Shown here in pieces: positions 1 through 9,460 of a DNA stretch of 64,000 nt. The notes below the pieces were generated by a model. The model was not told where the DNA came from and searched no databases. It was given only the letters and a program-made list of their open reading frames with translations. Position 1 is the first letter of the stretch, and every line of letters begins with the position of its first letter. This stretch comes from Actinomycetota bacterium. Lineage in GTDB: Bacteria > Actinomycetota > Acidimicrobiia > IMCC26256 > PALSA-610. The position numbers and the translations under genes were made by a program. The DNA is taken from positions 1 through 64,000 of the forward strand of contig SXJP01000014.1 of NCBI GenBank assembly GCA_005779395.1, given 5' to 3'.

Positions 1-161
1 ACCAGGTTCGGGATCAGGTCGTGACGGCGCTTTAGTTGCACGTCAATCTGAGCCCATGACTTATCGCAGTTATTTCGCTGTTTGACAAGCCCGTTGTACA
101 GAACCACGAATACGAGAACGATTACAACGATTAAGCCACCAATGACTAGCAGTGGTCCCAC
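1..161 (-). CDS. lemA: LemA family membrane protein (N-terminal part, runs off left edge)
   Basis: Only the first 53 codons are present; the gene continues beyond base 1. A GTG start at 161 is preceded by a GGAGG box at 167-171. The predicted protein opens with one hydrophobic segment (about residues 3-22), followed by YNGLV and then the LemA hallmark [19 protein letters not shown]. LemA proteins are single-pass, N-anchored helical bundles whose biochemical role is not settled. It reads in the same direction as the PIM operon just upstream, 75 bp away, and could be co-transcribed with it. The truncation is due to the window edge, not to a visible mutation. Confidence 0.85.
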   Translation of the reverse strand, partial: MGPLLVIGGLIVVIVLVFVVLYNGLVKQRNNCDKSWAQIDVQLKRRHDLIPNL

Positions 162-236
162 TTGCGCCTCCTTAGACGATGCACGGGCAGATTGTATGCG
201 CAGGTGCCTGGGTTTCCATAGCGCTGGCCAGCAAAG

Positions 237-1301
237 TCACGACCGAACAACGCTCTCGTACAAGTCAAGATAATTCTGCGCTAATCGAGCCATCGACAAC
301 TCATTCGCCCGAGCGGCACCGGCTACTGCGAGACGATCACAAAGAGCGTCATCATCGAGCACACGTTGCAATGCCGACCGAAGAGCCAGCACGTCCCCTG
401 GCGGAACCAAGATCGCGTCTAGATCGTCAGTCGCGACATTGCGATAACCGTCGATGCCGGATGCGACTACAACAGTCTGTGCTGCCATCGCTTCCAACAA
501 CACAACGCCGAAGGACTCGCCGCCGAGCGCTGGCGCGCAACATACCGACGCGCCCGCGAGTCGACTATCGCGCTCCGAATCGGTAACTCTGCCGAGCCAC
601 TCAACATTCGACACAGCGAGCCTCTTTAGTTCAGCGGTCTCCGGTCCCTCTCCGACCACCCACAAGACTGCATCGCGATCGATCCCCACCCACGCTTCGA
701 GCAAGACACGCAGTCCCTTTCGGGACTCATGTCGTCCGACGAACAACACTGCCTTGCGCGTCGATTGCGCTGGGGTTACAGATTTCGAGGCGCTTATGTC
801 GATGCCGTTCCACCAGACGAGATATTCGCCACCGAAAGCCTCGGTTGCAGTACGACGAGCCGACTCTGACACAGCAACCCTCGCAGCAAGGCGATGCATC
901 TGAGAGCGACATGCTGGCAGCATCCACTCCCGGCCTATGTCGCCAGACATGTGATGAGTGCTGATGGTCGGTAGCTCAGAACCGATCAGCAGCGTAAGCG
1001 CTGGGCCAGGCACTACTGGTTCGTGCAGGTGGACAACTTCGGGTCGAGTGTCTTTAAGAGCATCTATCGTGCGCCGCGCTGCCGCAGGATCGGCAGCTAT
1101 CGGGGCAATCGATCCGTTGCTTTCCCAACCGACGCTTGGACCAACTGACATCACACCAGGCTCCGGTGGCGGCCCATCGCACGGAGCGAGGACCCGAACA
1201 TCGACGCCTAAGCGTCTGAGCTCTCGCGACAGCCCTAAAACTTGACCCTGCACTCCCCCGACCCTTGAGAGCGAGTACGGGGAAACCATTAGAACTCTCA
1301 C
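237..1301 (-). CDS. pimA: GDP-mannose-dependent phosphatidylinositol mannosyltransferase (PimA-type, GT4)
   Basis: The 354-residue protein has a GT-B, family 4 layout. The N-terminal acceptor domain carries the glycine-rich GGVQGQV loop near residue 15 and an HLHEP motif; the C-terminal nucleotide-sugar domain has FVGRHESRKG and the E-x7-E signature GESFGVVLLE. PimA adds the first mannose to phosphatidylinositol on the cytoplasmic face of the membrane, starting PIM and lipomannan synthesis. The assignment rests mainly on context: it overlaps patA by GTGA, and pgsA lies before that, the mycobacterial order. The GTG start at 1301 fits the overlap. Another GT4 acceptor cannot be excluded from sequence alone. 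Confidence 0.8.
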   Translation of the reverse strand: MRVLMVSPYSLSRVGGVQGQVLGLSRELRRLGVDVRVLAPCDGPPPEPGVMSVGPSVGWESNGSIAPIAADPAAARRTIDALKDTRPEVVHLHEPVVPGPALTLLIGSELPTISTHHMSGDIGREWMLPACRSQMHRLAARVAVSESARRTATEAFGGEYLVWWNGIDISASKSVTPAQSTRKAVLFVGRHESRKGLRVLLEAWVGIDRDAVLWVVGEGPETAELKRLAVSNVEWLGRVTDSERDSRLAGASVCCAPALGGESFGVVLLEAMAAQTVVVASGIDGYRNVATDDLDAILVPPGDVLALRSALQRVLDDDALCDRLAVAGAARANELSMARLAQNYLDLYESVVRS

Positions 1302-2206
1302 TCAAAATCCGATGGCCAGTTGGGCTGCATCAGGTGCCATTGCTCTGGAGCTACCTCGATCAGTTTTTCTAGTTCATATGCCATTGCCTGAGTAATTCGC
1401 GCGACATCGTCGCGTAGTCGTCCAGTCCCTCGCGTCGTATCTATGGGTTCCTTAATGACTCCATGGTGACGCCTGCCGCGCTCGAAATAGACAGCTACGG
1501 GGATTAGGGCTGCACCTGCACGCAAGGCCAAAGTTGCTGGGCCCGCTGGCAAGGTCGTCATCTCGCCGAAGAATTCGACAGGAACTCCATCTCTGCCCAA
1601 GTCCCTGTCTGAGACCAAGCACACAATTCGATTGTCTCCGAGTGCTTTAGTTGCCTTTGTCGCGACATCGTCTCCGACCGCCACAACTTCCATACCCATA
1701 GCCGAACGTGCTTGCACGAACCATTCGAACAGCTCGGGTGGTTCGACGCGCTCGACGACGACCATTATGTGCTCGCCTTTGGCTTCTGCGATCCAGGCGC
1801 CACCCCACTCCCACCCGCCTAAGTGCGGCAGCACCACGATGGCGCCCCGGCCCTTAGCTAACGCCGTCTCTAAATGTTCATAGCCCTCTACCGAGAAGTT
1901 TCTGAGAACAGAACTTTTCCACTCATTCGGCAGGCGGAACATGTCGACCCAGTAGCGAGCGTACGAATCAAAAACTTCGGTCACGGCTCGCTCGAGATTT
2001 AGGCCCCGCAATTTTCCGCGAGATGCTCTCACCATGTGTTTTGCGACCATGCGACGGCGTTCAGGCATGCCGGCTGATGCCACACGCCCGAGACCACGAG
2101 CGAAAGGTTCGCCAACTATCGGCGGAACGAACTGCGCGATCAGTGATCCTGCGCGATAGGTGAGATAACTAGCTAGGCCAGCCCGGTCGGCCACAAGAAA
2201 CGCCAA
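1298..2206 (-). CDS. patA: Phosphatidylinositol mannoside acyltransferase (HtrB/LpxL family)
   Basis: The 302-residue protein belongs to the lysophospholipid/lipid A acyltransferase superfamily. The catalytic His lies in PHLGGWEWGG, so the spacing is H-x4-E rather than the more common H-x4-D; mycobacterial PatA is described as using a His/Glu pair. Further landmarks are SDRDLGRDGVPVEFFG and TTLPAGPATLALRAGA, which fit the acyl-donor-binding half. It would acylate the mannose of PIM1 or PIM2 at the cytoplasmic membrane. The TTG start at 2206 lies 4 bp after the pgsA stop; a GTG four codons later is an alternative. It overlaps pimA by 4 bases. Confidence 0.8.
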   Translation of the reverse strand: MAFLVADRAGLASYLTYRAGSLIAQFVPPIVGEPFARGLGRVASAGMPERRRMVAKHMVRASRGKLRGLNLERAVTEVFDSYARYWVDMFRLPNEWKSSVLRNFSVEGYEHLETALAKGRGAIVVLPHLGGWEWGGAWIAEAKGEHIMVVVERVEPPELFEWFVQARSAMGMEVVAVGDDVATKATKALGDNRIVCLVSDRDLGRDGVPVEFFGEMTTLPAGPATLALRAGAALIPVAVYFERGRRHHGVIKEPIDTTRGTGRLRDDVARITQAMAYELEKLIEVAPEQWHLMQPNWPSDFE

Positions 2207-2209
2207 GTC

Positions 2210-2959
2210 TTAAGTACGAGCGCGGCGGCGCATCGGGTGGTGGCGTTCTGTAGAAGGTGGTTTGTTGGCTCGAGTGCGCGCCGACGGGCCGTGCGATTCC
2301 CACCAGTCTCTTAGTGTCACAGCATCGAGGCCACGCATCGAGGCCTTGCCGGCAGAGGCTTGGTCGTCTACCTCGGGGGCCTCCGGCCGTCCGGCTGCTA
2401 CCCAGACTTTACCGAAACGGTGGACTGCAGTTATGGCACAAAGAGCAAGCATGACCCACAAGACAGGCACAAGAACATCGAATGCCATGCCGATCCCGAG
2501 AGCTAGGTATCGCTCAGCACGTTCCATAAGTCCGCCTCGGGCCACAATTCCTAGTGATTCTGCCTTAGCCCGTTCGTAGCTAATCAGCATCGAGACACAG
2601 GCGACCGCCATCGCGAGAATCGCTAAGTGAGCCGAATCCGCCGCTACGTACCACGCAATGCCACCTAGCACGATTGCGTCAGATGCCCGATCGGCGACGC
2701 TGTCGAAAAACTCGCCTCGAGGGCCGCTGCGACCACTGCTTCGCGCCATGTTGCCATCGAGCAAGTCGCCGAGACCCGATAGCGCAATTCCGACTACGCC
2801 CCACCACAGCCGACCCGACCCGACGGCGAGCGCAGTCCCGATGGCACACAGCAAGCCAAAAACAGTGAGTGCGTCTGGCGTAATCCCTACCCGACTCAGC
2901 GCCTTGCCGAGAGGGGTGAGACCGCGCTCAACATCGGCCCGCAACTTGCCGTCGAGCAT
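2210..2959 (-). CDS. pgsA: CDP-alcohol phosphatidyltransferase, likely phosphatidylinositol-phosphate synthase
   Basis: The CDP-alcohol phosphatidyltransferase signature is complete: D-LL-DG-NM-AR, eight residues, G-EFF-D-SVA-D. The rest is membrane-embedded with several hydrophobic helices. In actinobacteria next to patA and pimA this enzyme joins CDP-diacylglycerol and inositol 3-phosphate to give phosphatidylinositol phosphate, the PIM precursor. I place the start at ATG 2959 because AAGGGAG sits just upstream at about 2965-2971. In-frame ATGs at 2989 and 3007 exist but lack such a site. The C-terminus is an Arg-rich hydrophilic tail of about 50 residues, possibly lineage-specific. It is the first gene of the PIM operon. 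Confidence 0.82.
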   Translation of the reverse strand: MLDGKLRADVERGLTPLGKALSRVGITPDALTVFGLLCAIGTALAVGSGRLWWGVVGIALSGLGDLLDGNMARSSGRSGPRGEFFDSVADRASDAIVLGGIAWYVAADSAHLAILAMAVACVSMLISYERAKAESLGIVARGGLMERAERYLALGIGMAFDVLVPVLWVMLALCAITAVHRFGKVWVAAGRPEAPEVDDQASAGKASMRGLDAVTLRDWWESHGPSARTRANKPPSTERHHPMRRRART

Positions 2960-3172
2960 CGCCACTCCCTTGCTGCGGTTCTTGTCCATGGCTAGCCACG
3001 GTCGCAAGCGTCTGGATCTCAGACTTCGGTAAGCATACTGACTGCTCGCGATCGCGAGCGTTTTTGTCGATATTCAGTCTGAGGCTTGCGACTTCAACGC
3101 TCGCTATTGCCCCTAGCGGGAAATATTCGATCTAGTTATGATTCGACTAGGTATCGACATTGGGGGTTTCGC
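2960..3172. promoter_or_regulatory. Divergent intergenic region between pgsA and the EF-G-like gene
   Basis: This 213-bp stretch separates two divergent genes and must hold promoters for both. On the plus strand TATGAT at 3137-3142 is a good -10 hexamer, 30 bp before the EF-G-like TTG start, but no convincing -35 lies at the usual distance. A perfect 16-bp palindrome sits at 3044-3059. No credible open reading frame lies here other than possible N-terminal extensions of either gene. Confidence 0.45.
3044..3059. repeat. Perfect 16-bp palindrome GCTCGCGATCGCGAGC followed by a T run
   Basis: GCTCGCGA/TCGCGAGC is self-complementary over 16 bases and is followed on the plus strand by G and TTTTT (3061-3065). 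As RNA it could form a hairpin with a U tract, but nothing upstream on the plus strand needs terminating. It sits between divergent promoters and could equally be an operator. The inner GCGATCGC octamer is also known as the HIP1 motif in cyanobacteria; I see no sign that it is abundant here. Confidence 0.5.
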
Positions 3173-5203
3173 TTGAACACGTTCCCGACCGACAAGATCC
3201 GCAACGTTGCCCTAGTAGGGCATCAAGGTGCAGGCAAGACAAGCCTCGCAGAAGCTTTGCTGTTCGCATCCGGCACTACGAACCGAATCGGGCGTGTCGA
3301 AGACGGCACCACTGTCAGCGACTTCGAACCAGAAGAACAAAAGCGTGGCTTGTCCGTGAGCCTTGCGTTAGTTGAGTTCGAGTACAGGGACCACAAGCTC
3401 AACATTCTCGATGCTCCCGGTTATGCCGACTTTGTTGGAGATGTAGCAGCCGCGCTAGCTGCTGCTGACCTTGCGCTATTTGTTGTGAGTGCCGTCGAAG
3501 GAGTAGAAGTCCAGACGGAAGTCGCGTGGCAACTCGCAGTGGCCCGCGGAATACCGCGGGCCTTTTTTATTAACAAGCTCGACAAGGAACGCTCTAACTA
3601 TTCGCAAACCATCGCGCAACTAAAAGAAAAATTTGGCCAAGGTGTCGCGCCACTGCAACTACCGATTGGCGAAAGCGCTGACCTCACCGGCGTGGTCGAA
3701 TTACTTGACGATCATGCCGTCTTCTACACACCAGGATCTCCAGCAGGTACTGATGGCCCTATTCCCGATTCGTTGGCAGTACACGAACACGAGGTCCACG
3801 ATGCACTAATAGAAGGAATCGTCGTCGCGGATGACGCTCTCATGGAGCGATACCTGAACGAAGAGAAGATCGATATTTCGGACCTCGAAAAGGCGCTAGC
3901 TGTAGGCATCGACACAGGCTCAGTATTCCCCGTTTTGTGCGGTTCGGCCACCAATCTCGTTGGGCTCGATCGGCTAGCTCGATTCCTCTGCGAAGAAGGC
4001 CCCGCGCCTCACGCGGAGGCTGGCTCAGTCGCGTTGCATGTTTTCAAGACAACTGTCGACCAGTACGTCGGGCATGTGAACCTCTTTAAGGTTTTACAAG
4101 GGTCGCTCGTCACCGATGCACATCTCACAAACTCGCGCAACCAAAAAGATGAGCGACTACACCAGCTGTTCACGATGCGCGGAAAAGAACAAATCGTGAT
4201 GCGAGAACTCGCTCCTGGCGACATCGCGGCCGTCGCAAAGCTCACCGATGTACGTACAAACGATGTGCTCTCAGAAAATGGCTGCGAAGTTTCCGTCGTT
4301 CCACTAGTTACGCCACAACCGCTGTTGGCCACCGCGATCAAGCCTCGCAACAAGAAAGATGAAGACAAACTCAGCGTGGCGTTGCATCGTCTAGAAGAAG
4401 AGGACCCTGTAATTCGGATCGACCGCAATAAGGAGACCCGCCAGACGCTGATATGGGGCACCGGCGAAACGCAGTTGGCTATTTGCCTGTCGAAACTTTC
4501 TACCAAATTCGGTGTCGAAGTCGACACAGAAGAAGTACGGGTGGCCTACCGCGAAACAATTACTGGCACAGCCGAAGCCGAAGGCAAAGTTAAGAAACAA
4601 ACAGGTGGGCACGGCCAGTTCGCTATCGCTTGGCTAAGAGTGGAACCGCAGGAGCGCGGCGAAGGTGTTGCGTTCGTCGAACAGATTGTCGGTGGCGTGA
4701 TCCCCCGCAACTTCATCCCAGCAGTCGAAAAAGGCGTGACCGACACCGTGGCTCACGGTGGTGCTTTTGGGTTCCCCGTAATAGACATCAAGGTGACAGT
4801 CTTTGACGGCAAACATCACCCTGTAGATAGCTCAGAAATGGCGTTCAAGACCGCAGCGTCCACAGGGCTGCGTGAAGCCTTAGCGAAAGCTCATGCGATC
4901 GTCCTCGAACCGATCAGCGAACTCGTGATCACGATTCCTGCGGCGTATCAAGGCGATGTCATGGGCGACCTCAACTCAAAGCGCGGCCGAATCCTTGGCT
5001 CTAGCTCCGGCACCGAGGGCGACGTTGAGATAATTGCATTCGTGCCTACCTCAGAAGTGATGAGGTACTCGATAGATCTGCGTTCGATGACGGGAGGTAG
5101 GGGTCGGTACACGGCGACACACAACCGTTATGACCCCGTACCAGCACCAGTGATGGAGAAACTCGCTCCACTTATCGCCGAACACCAACACGACAGGCAC
5201 TGA
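3173..5203 (+). CDS. fusA2: EF-G-like GTPase (EF-G2/FusA2 type)
   Basis: The 676-residue protein is full length for the EF-G paralogue family, with G domain, domain II and domains III-V. G1 is GHQGAGKTS (about residues 16-24), G3 is DAPGYADF and G4 is NKLD (134-137). Canonical EF-G has a catalytic His in DTPGH; here the position is Tyr, as I recall for the EF-G2 group, so GTP hydrolysis and a true translocase role are doubtful. I start at TTG 3173 because GGGGG lies 7 bp upstream and the homologous region begins there; the open frame reaches back to 3086. The gene interrupts what is otherwise a mycobacterial-style thrS-HIT-pgsA block. A terminator-like hairpin lies within it at 3541-3568. Confidence 0.88.
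   Translation: MNTFPTDKIRNVALVGHQGAGKTSLAEALLFASGTTNRIGRVEDGTTVSDFEPEEQKRGLSVSLALVEFEYRDHKLNILDAPGYADFVGDVAAALAAADLALFVVSAVEGVEVQTEVAWQLAVARGIPRAFFINKLDKERSNYSQTIAQLKEKFGQGVAPLQLPIGESADLTGVVELLDDHAVFYTPGSPAGTDGPIPDSLAVHEHEVHDALIEGIVVADDALMERYLNEEKIDISDLEKALAVGIDTGSVFPVLCGSATNLVGLDRLARFLCEEGPAPHAEAGSVALHVFKTTVDQYVGHVNLFKVLQGSLVTDAHLTNSRNQKDERLHQLFTMRGKEQIVMRELAPGDIAAVAKLTDVRTNDVLSENGCEVSVVPLVTPQPLLATAIKPRNKKDEDKLSVALHRLEEEDPVIRIDRNKETRQTLIWGTGETQLAICLSKLSTKFGVEVDTEEVRVAYRETITGTAEAEGKVKKQTGGHGQFAIAWLRVEPQERGEGVAFVEQIVGGVIPRNFIPAVEKGVTDTVAHGGAFGFPVIDIKVTVFDGKHHPVDSSEMAFKTAASTGLREALAKAHAIVLEPISELVITIPAAYQGDVMGDLNSKRGRILGSSSGTEGDVEIIAFVPTSEVMRYSIDLRSMTGGRGRYTATHNRYDPVPAPVMEKLAPLIAEHQHDRH
3541..3568 (+). 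terminator. Terminator-like hairpin inside the EF-G-like coding sequence
   Basis: GGCCCGCGG (3541-3549), loop AATA, CCGCGGGCC (3554-3562), then six T residues (3563-3568). The stem is nine perfect pairs, all G-C, which is the textbook form of an intrinsic terminator. It is in the sense orientation of the gene and encodes residues 123-132 (ARGIPRAFF), just before the G4 motif NKLD. Whether transcripts actually end here is unknown; translating ribosomes would normally mask it. No other hairpin with a T run of this quality was noticed in the window. Confidence 0.5.
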
Positions 5204-5242
5204 CCAGGTCGCTTTGTCTCAGCACGAGTAGACGTAAGAGCG

Positions 5243-5728
5243 TTACTCAGCGAGCTTGTACTTCGACCAGTCCTCAGGATTGTCTTCCTGGTATTCGCCG
5301 AGAATTGTTCCTTCGACCGCATCGAGTTCGACTAATCCGCGTTTTAGCGGCGGCTCCTCTGCCGAATAGAGCAATACTTGCCATACGGGTTTGCTGCGCA
5401 GACCGCGAAACATGATTCGTGCACTCGAGTGTCCTACAACAAAGCCAGCGCTGCGTGACGCCAGAGCGAGTGCATCGGTCTGGTCGATTTTCAGCGGCCA
5501 CGCGGCAACAAAGTGGTATGCACCGAGTACCAGACCAGCAACGGCTGCGGCCACTAGCCCAGCGTTACGACCGGCGGCGTACATCAGTGCAGAAGCCACC
5601 GCTGTAGCGAGAAGAATGCTGCCAGCAATCCGACGACGTTGGATATCTGGGAACTCATAGACACCAACGAGTTGAGTCACGTCTAGGTCGGCTGGAAGCG
5701 CGTCGAAACTGGGATTCTCGTCGTTCAT
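5243..5728 (-). CDS. Conserved-looking membrane protein of unknown function
   Basis: I do not recognise this family. The protein (about 161 residues from ATG 5728) begins with an acidic stretch, then has two adjacent hydrophobic helices (roughly residues 35-75), followed by a soluble domain containing GHSSARIMFRGLRSKPVWQVLLYSAEEPP and an acidic C-terminus. The open frame extends to 5773, but that would overlap the HIT gene by 37 bases, so the internal ATG 9 bp past the HIT stop is preferred. As last gene of the npdG-mshC-thrS-HIT operon it is probably co-expressed with them. Confidence 0.7.
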   Translation of the reverse strand: MNDENPSFDALPADLDVTQLVGVYEFPDIQRRRIAGSILLATAVASALMYAAGRNAGLVAAAVAGLVLGAYHFVAAWPLKIDQTDALALASRSAGFVVGHSSARIMFRGLRSKPVWQVLLYSAEEPPLKRGLVELDAVEGTILGEYQEDNPEDWSKYKLAE

Positions 5729-5736
5729 ATTGGCTA

Positions 5737-6243
5737 TCAAGCTACAGGCCAGTGGTCGTGAAGCTTCTTCCAACTAACAGCGAGCGTCTCTGGCATTACC
5801 CGAGTCTCAGCGATCGAAGTCATGAAGTTGGTGTCGCCGACCCATCTCGGGAGTACATGGCCGTGCAAGTGCGACGGCACGCCAGCGCCACCGGAGCGAC
5901 CGATGTTGAAACCTATATTCAGTCCCTCGACTTGATAAGCAGCCTTCACAGCACGGGTAGTCCTGCGCATGGCGGCCATCAGGTCGTTGGCCTCTTCATC
6001 AGACAGCGCGTCGATTTCTGGTTCGTGGCGAAGTGGCGCAACGAGTACATGACCAGACCCGTACGGATACAGGTTCAATACCGTCACGGTCGTCGACGTT
6101 CGTTCGAGCACAAGAGTTTCCTCGGAAATGACGTTGTGTTCGTCGAGTTCGCGGAGCGCGCAAAGGAAACAATCCGCTGCTCGTCCTGCAATCTCAGCGA
6201 CGTACCGAGTACGCCAACCTGCCCAGAGACGTTCGAGTGGCAC
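5737..6243 (-). CDS. HIT family nucleotide hydrolase/phosphorylase
   Basis: The 168-residue protein has the histidine-triad motif HLHGHVLPRW at about residues 121-130, preceded by the usual CxxC-like segment CFLCAL and the NLYPYGSGHVLVAP strand. Members hydrolyse or phosphorolyse dinucleoside polyphosphates such as Ap4A. The same gene sits between thrS and pgsA in mycobacteria. It starts with GTG at 6243, sharing one base with the thrS stop (TAGTG), which indicates translational coupling. The physiological substrate cannot be read from the sequence. Confidence 0.88.
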   Translation of the reverse strand: MPLERLWAGWRTRYVAEIAGRAADCFLCALRELDEHNVISEETLVLERTSTTVTVLNLYPYGSGHVLVAPLRHEPEIDALSDEEANDLMAAMRRTTRAVKAAYQVEGLNIGFNIGRSGGAGVPSHLHGHVLPRWVGDTNFMTSIAETRVMPETLAVSWKKLHDHWPVA

Positions 6244-8258
6244 TAGTTGGCGCTCGATGCGTCTGCAGTACCTGTTGAGCGTGTTCGGATCTCGGTGAGC
6301 AACTCAGAGGCAAAGTCCGAGATTGCGACATCGCGCCGGGGCTGATCCGAGCCGCGAGCGTTCACGCCCACCGTGTTGTTCTCGACATCTGCATCGCCTA
6401 CGACCAGGATGTAAGGAACCTTGTCAAGCTTCGACCGGCGAATTCGTGCACCGAGCGCACCGGCGTGGCCATCGTGTACTTCGATTCGCACGCCCTGGGA
6501 TTTCAAGGAGGTTGCTATTTCGTGTGAGTAATCGTCGTGGCGGTCGGCTACAGGCAAAACGACGACTTGCACTGGCGCAAGCCAAGTCGGGAAGGCCCCC
6601 GCATAGTGCTCAACGAGCACACCGAAGAATCGCTCGACGCTCCCAAATAACGCCCGATGGATCATGATTGGTCTGTGGCGCTCGTTATCAGCACCCGTGT
6701 AATGGATGTCGAATCGCTGTGGCAACTGAAAGTCGACCTGAATCGTGCTCATCTGCCAAGTGCGACCGATCGCGTCGCGAGCCTGAACAGAAATCTTTGG
6801 GCCATAAAACGCTCCACCGCCTTCGTCCATCACGAGGTCGAGGTTCTTAGACGCAGCGGCCTCACGCAGCGCCTCTGTGGCTTGGTCCCATTCTTCGTCG
6901 GTACCTACAGCTTTGCCCGGTGGCTTTGTTGATAGCTCTAGGTAGAAATCGCTGAGGCCAAAATCGCATAAAAGAGTCAGAACAAAGTCGAGCAATGAGG
7001 CAAGCTCTGCGGCCATATTTTCTCTTGACGTAAATATGTGCGCGTCATCTTGGGTCATTCCGCGAACGCGTGTCAGACCATGAACCACTCCCGATTTCTC
7101 GTAGCGATAAACCGTGCCGAACTCGAAGAGACGCAGCGGCAGTTCGCGATAGCTACGGCTACGCGACTTGAAAATCAAAATATGAAACGGGCAGTTCATC
7201 GGCTTGAGGTAGTAGTCGGTGCCGCCATCGATTTCGATCGGTGGGAACATGCCGTCGGCAAACCACTGCAGGTGACCGCTCGTTTCGAACAGATCTTGCT
7301 TCGTTATGTGTGGCGAATACACGAACTCATAGCCCGACTCTGCGTGGCGTGTCCGGCTGTACTCCTCCATGACCCTGCGGATCACGCCGCCCTTGGGGTG
7401 AAACACAGCTAGACCGGAACCGATCTCGTCTGGGAATGAAAACAGGTCGAGGTCTACGCCAAGTTTCCGATGGTCGCGGCGCTCCGCTTCTTCGAGGCGC
7501 AGAAGGTGAGCCTCGAGAGCCTTCGTGTCTTCCCATGCCGTTCCATAAATGCGTTGGAGAACCGGACCTTTTTCGTCGCCTCGCCAATAGGCGCCGGCGA
7601 CCCGCAACAACTTGAATGCGCCAAGTTTCGAGGTCGAAGGCACATGGGGACCACGGCAGAGATCTGTGAAGCAGACTCGACCATCTGCATCGCGGTTGCG
7701 GTAGATCGAGACTCCGTCCGTCGAAACTTCAGCAGCGTCGTCTGAATCGGCTGCGCCGCCTGAGACTTTGTCGATTATCTCGACTTTGAATCTTTGTTCG
7801 ACAAAGACTTCGCGACCGGCGTCGAATCCGAGATCTTCACGCTCGAAACGCTGGTCTGCCTTAATGATCTTGACCATCTCAGATGTAATGGCTTCTAGGT
7901 CAGACTCAGAGAACGTCCGACCGTCGGCTAGTTCAAAGTCGTAATAGAAGCCATCGGCGATAGCCGGTCCAATCGCGTACTTAGCTCCGGGGAAAAGCTT
8001 CGTGACCGCTTGAGCGAGCACATGCGCGGTGCCATGGCGTAATACTTCGCGGCCGTCGTCGGAGTCGCGCGTAATAATCGCTAATTCTGTGTCGGCCAAC
8101 AATGGCGTGTCGAGATCTGCCCAGGTGTCTGCAACTTTGGCTGCGACAGCGGCTTTTCCTAGCCTCGATCCGATAGCCTTGGCGACCTCGTAGGCCGTCG
8201 TGCCTGTGGCATACGAGCGCGTTGAACCGTCTGGGAACGTGACCGTTACGTCGCTCAC
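6243..8258 (-). CDS. thrS: Threonyl-tRNA synthetase
   Basis: At 671 residues it is normal length. It has the N-terminal TGS domain (about 1-65), the editing domain with [11 protein letters not shown], then the class II core with the zinc-site segment [10 protein letters not shown], motif 2 around [23 protein letters not shown] and motif 3 near the end of the catalytic domain, followed by the anticodon-binding domain. It charges tRNA-Thr in the cytosol. The GTG start at 8258 overlaps the mshC stop as GTGA. No T-box or other leader is possible here because the gene lies inside an operon. Confidence 0.96.
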   Translation of the reverse strand: MSDVTVTFPDGSTRSYATGTTAYEVAKAIGSRLGKAAVAAKVADTWADLDTPLLADTELAIITRDSDDGREVLRHGTAHVLAQAVTKLFPGAKYAIGPAIADGFYYDFELADGRTFSESDLEAITSEMVKIIKADQRFEREDLGFDAGREVFVEQRFKVEIIDKVSGGAADSDDAAEVSTDGVSIYRNRDADGRVCFTDLCRGPHVPSTSKLGAFKLLRVAGAYWRGDEKGPVLQRIYGTAWEDTKALEAHLLRLEEAERRDHRKLGVDLDLFSFPDEIGSGLAVFHPKGGVIRRVMEEYSRTRHAESGYEFVYSPHITKQDLFETSGHLQWFADGMFPPIEIDGGTDYYLKPMNCPFHILIFKSRSRSYRELPLRLFEFGTVYRYEKSGVVHGLTRVRGMTQDDAHIFTSRENMAAELASLLDFVLTLLCDFGLSDFYLELSTKPPGKAVGTDEEWDQATEALREAAASKNLDLVMDEGGGAFYGPKISVQARDAIGRTWQMSTIQVDFQLPQRFDIHYTGADNERHRPIMIHRALFGSVERFFGVLVEHYAGAFPTWLAPVQVVVLPVADRHDDYSHEIATSLKSQGVRIEVHDGHAGALGARIRRSKLDKVPYILVVGDADVENNTVGVNARGSDQPRRDVAISDFASELLTEIRTRSTGTADASSAN

Positions 8259-9451
8259 TCTGGGGCACCCGACCCGACGGCTACGGGCCGATCGAGCCTC
8301 ACGCCAAGCAACACGGCAAGTTCCGACAATGCCATAGGCGCCGATGCGTCCGTACCGCCAGACAGGATTGCATCTGCAAGGTCGGCAAGAGCCTCAAGTG
8401 CTCGTGGTGCATCGAGGTCGTTGTCGAGCGCATCGCGAACTCTTTTCGCGTAAGGCGCCGGGGCGGGCCCAGCATCGGCAGAAGCCGCGGCGAGCAGACG
8501 ATTAAGCATCGCTATGCCTTCGTCGATGTCGGTATCGAACCACTCGAATCCACTGCGGTAATGGTGTCGCATCAGCGCTAGCCGTATGGCTCGCGGGTCT
8601 GCCTTCTTGCGTAGATCGTTCACGAACACTAGGTTGCCGAGAGACTTGCTCATCTTTTCGCCCTCGTAGTTCACCATCGCACTATGCAACCAGTGGCGTA
8701 CAAACGGTTTTCGTGTGAGAGCTTCGGATTGAGCGATCTCGCACTCGTGGTGAGGGAAAATTAGGTCGGTTCCGCCGCCGTGCAAGTCGACAGTTTCGCC
8801 ATGTTCGCCCATGGCCATGGCGCTGCACTCGATGTGCCAACCAGGTCTGCCGACTCCGAACGGCGCACGCCAACTCGGTTCGTCATCGAGGCTTGGTTGC
8901 CACAATACGAAATCGAGCGGGTGTCTACGGTGCGGGTCGTCCGGGTTGCCACCACGCGCACGCGCAAGCTTGATCATCCGCTCTTCTGGGTAATGGCAAA
9001 GCTGGCCGAACCCCGAAAACGTTGAGATGTCGAAATAGACGGTTCCGGCTGTCATATACGCGTGCCCTGAGTCGAGCAGTCGCGCTACTAGATCAACAAT
9101 TGAATCGATAGCCTCGGTTGCCCGCGGCTCAACATCCGGGGCCCGCATCTCGAGCGCAGCCATGTCCGACTGGAAACGCGCGACCTCTGTCGCTGCAAGG
9201 TCGAGATAGTGGACTCCAAGTTCCCTGGCCTTCGGCAGGATCGAGTCGTCAACGTCTGTGATATTTCGAACGTACCTAACACCGTGCCCAAGTTCTTCGA
9301 GACGACGAATTAGCAGGTCGTAAGTGAGATATGTAGCGGCGTGGCCAAGATGGGTGCTGTCATATGGCGTAATTCCGCAGACATACAAACTGACCTTGGG
9401 CCCGGCTTCGAATGGAATGACCGCACGACTCGCGGTGCAATAAAGGCGCAC
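8255..9451 (-). CDS. mshC: Cysteine:glucosaminyl-inositol ligase (mycothiol synthesis), CysRS-like
   Basis: This class I synthetase-fold protein has the MshC-type signature [18 protein letters not shown], instead of the CysRS form with GPTVYD and HIGNAR, plus the KMSKS loop KMSKSLGN and zinc ligands in [31 protein letters not shown]. At 398 residues it lacks the C-terminal anticodon region that makes CysRS about 460-480 residues. MshC joins cysteine to GlcN-inositol with ATP, the penultimate step of mycothiol synthesis. No other mycothiol gene is in the window. It overlaps thrS by 4 bases. A short CysRS is the alternative. Confidence 0.78.
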   Translation of the reverse strand: MRLYCTASRAVIPFEAGPKVSLYVCGITPYDSTHLGHAATYLTYDLLIRRLEELGHGVRYVRNITDVDDSILPKARELGVHYLDLAATEVARFQSDMAALEMRAPDVEPRATEAIDSIVDLVARLLDSGHAYMTAGTVYFDISTFSGFGQLCHYPEERMIKLARARGGNPDDPHRRHPLDFVLWQPSLDDEPSWRAPFGVGRPGWHIECSAMAMGEHGETVDLHGGGTDLIFPHHECEIAQSEALTRKPFVRHWLHSAMVNYEGEKMSKSLGNLVFVNDLRKKADPRAIRLALMRHHYRSGFEWFDTDIDEGIAMLNRLLAAASADAGPAPAPYAKRVRDALDNDLDAPRALEALADLADAILSGGTDASAPMALSELAVLLGVRLDRPVAVGSGAPE

Positions 9452-9460
9452 GATCGAAAA

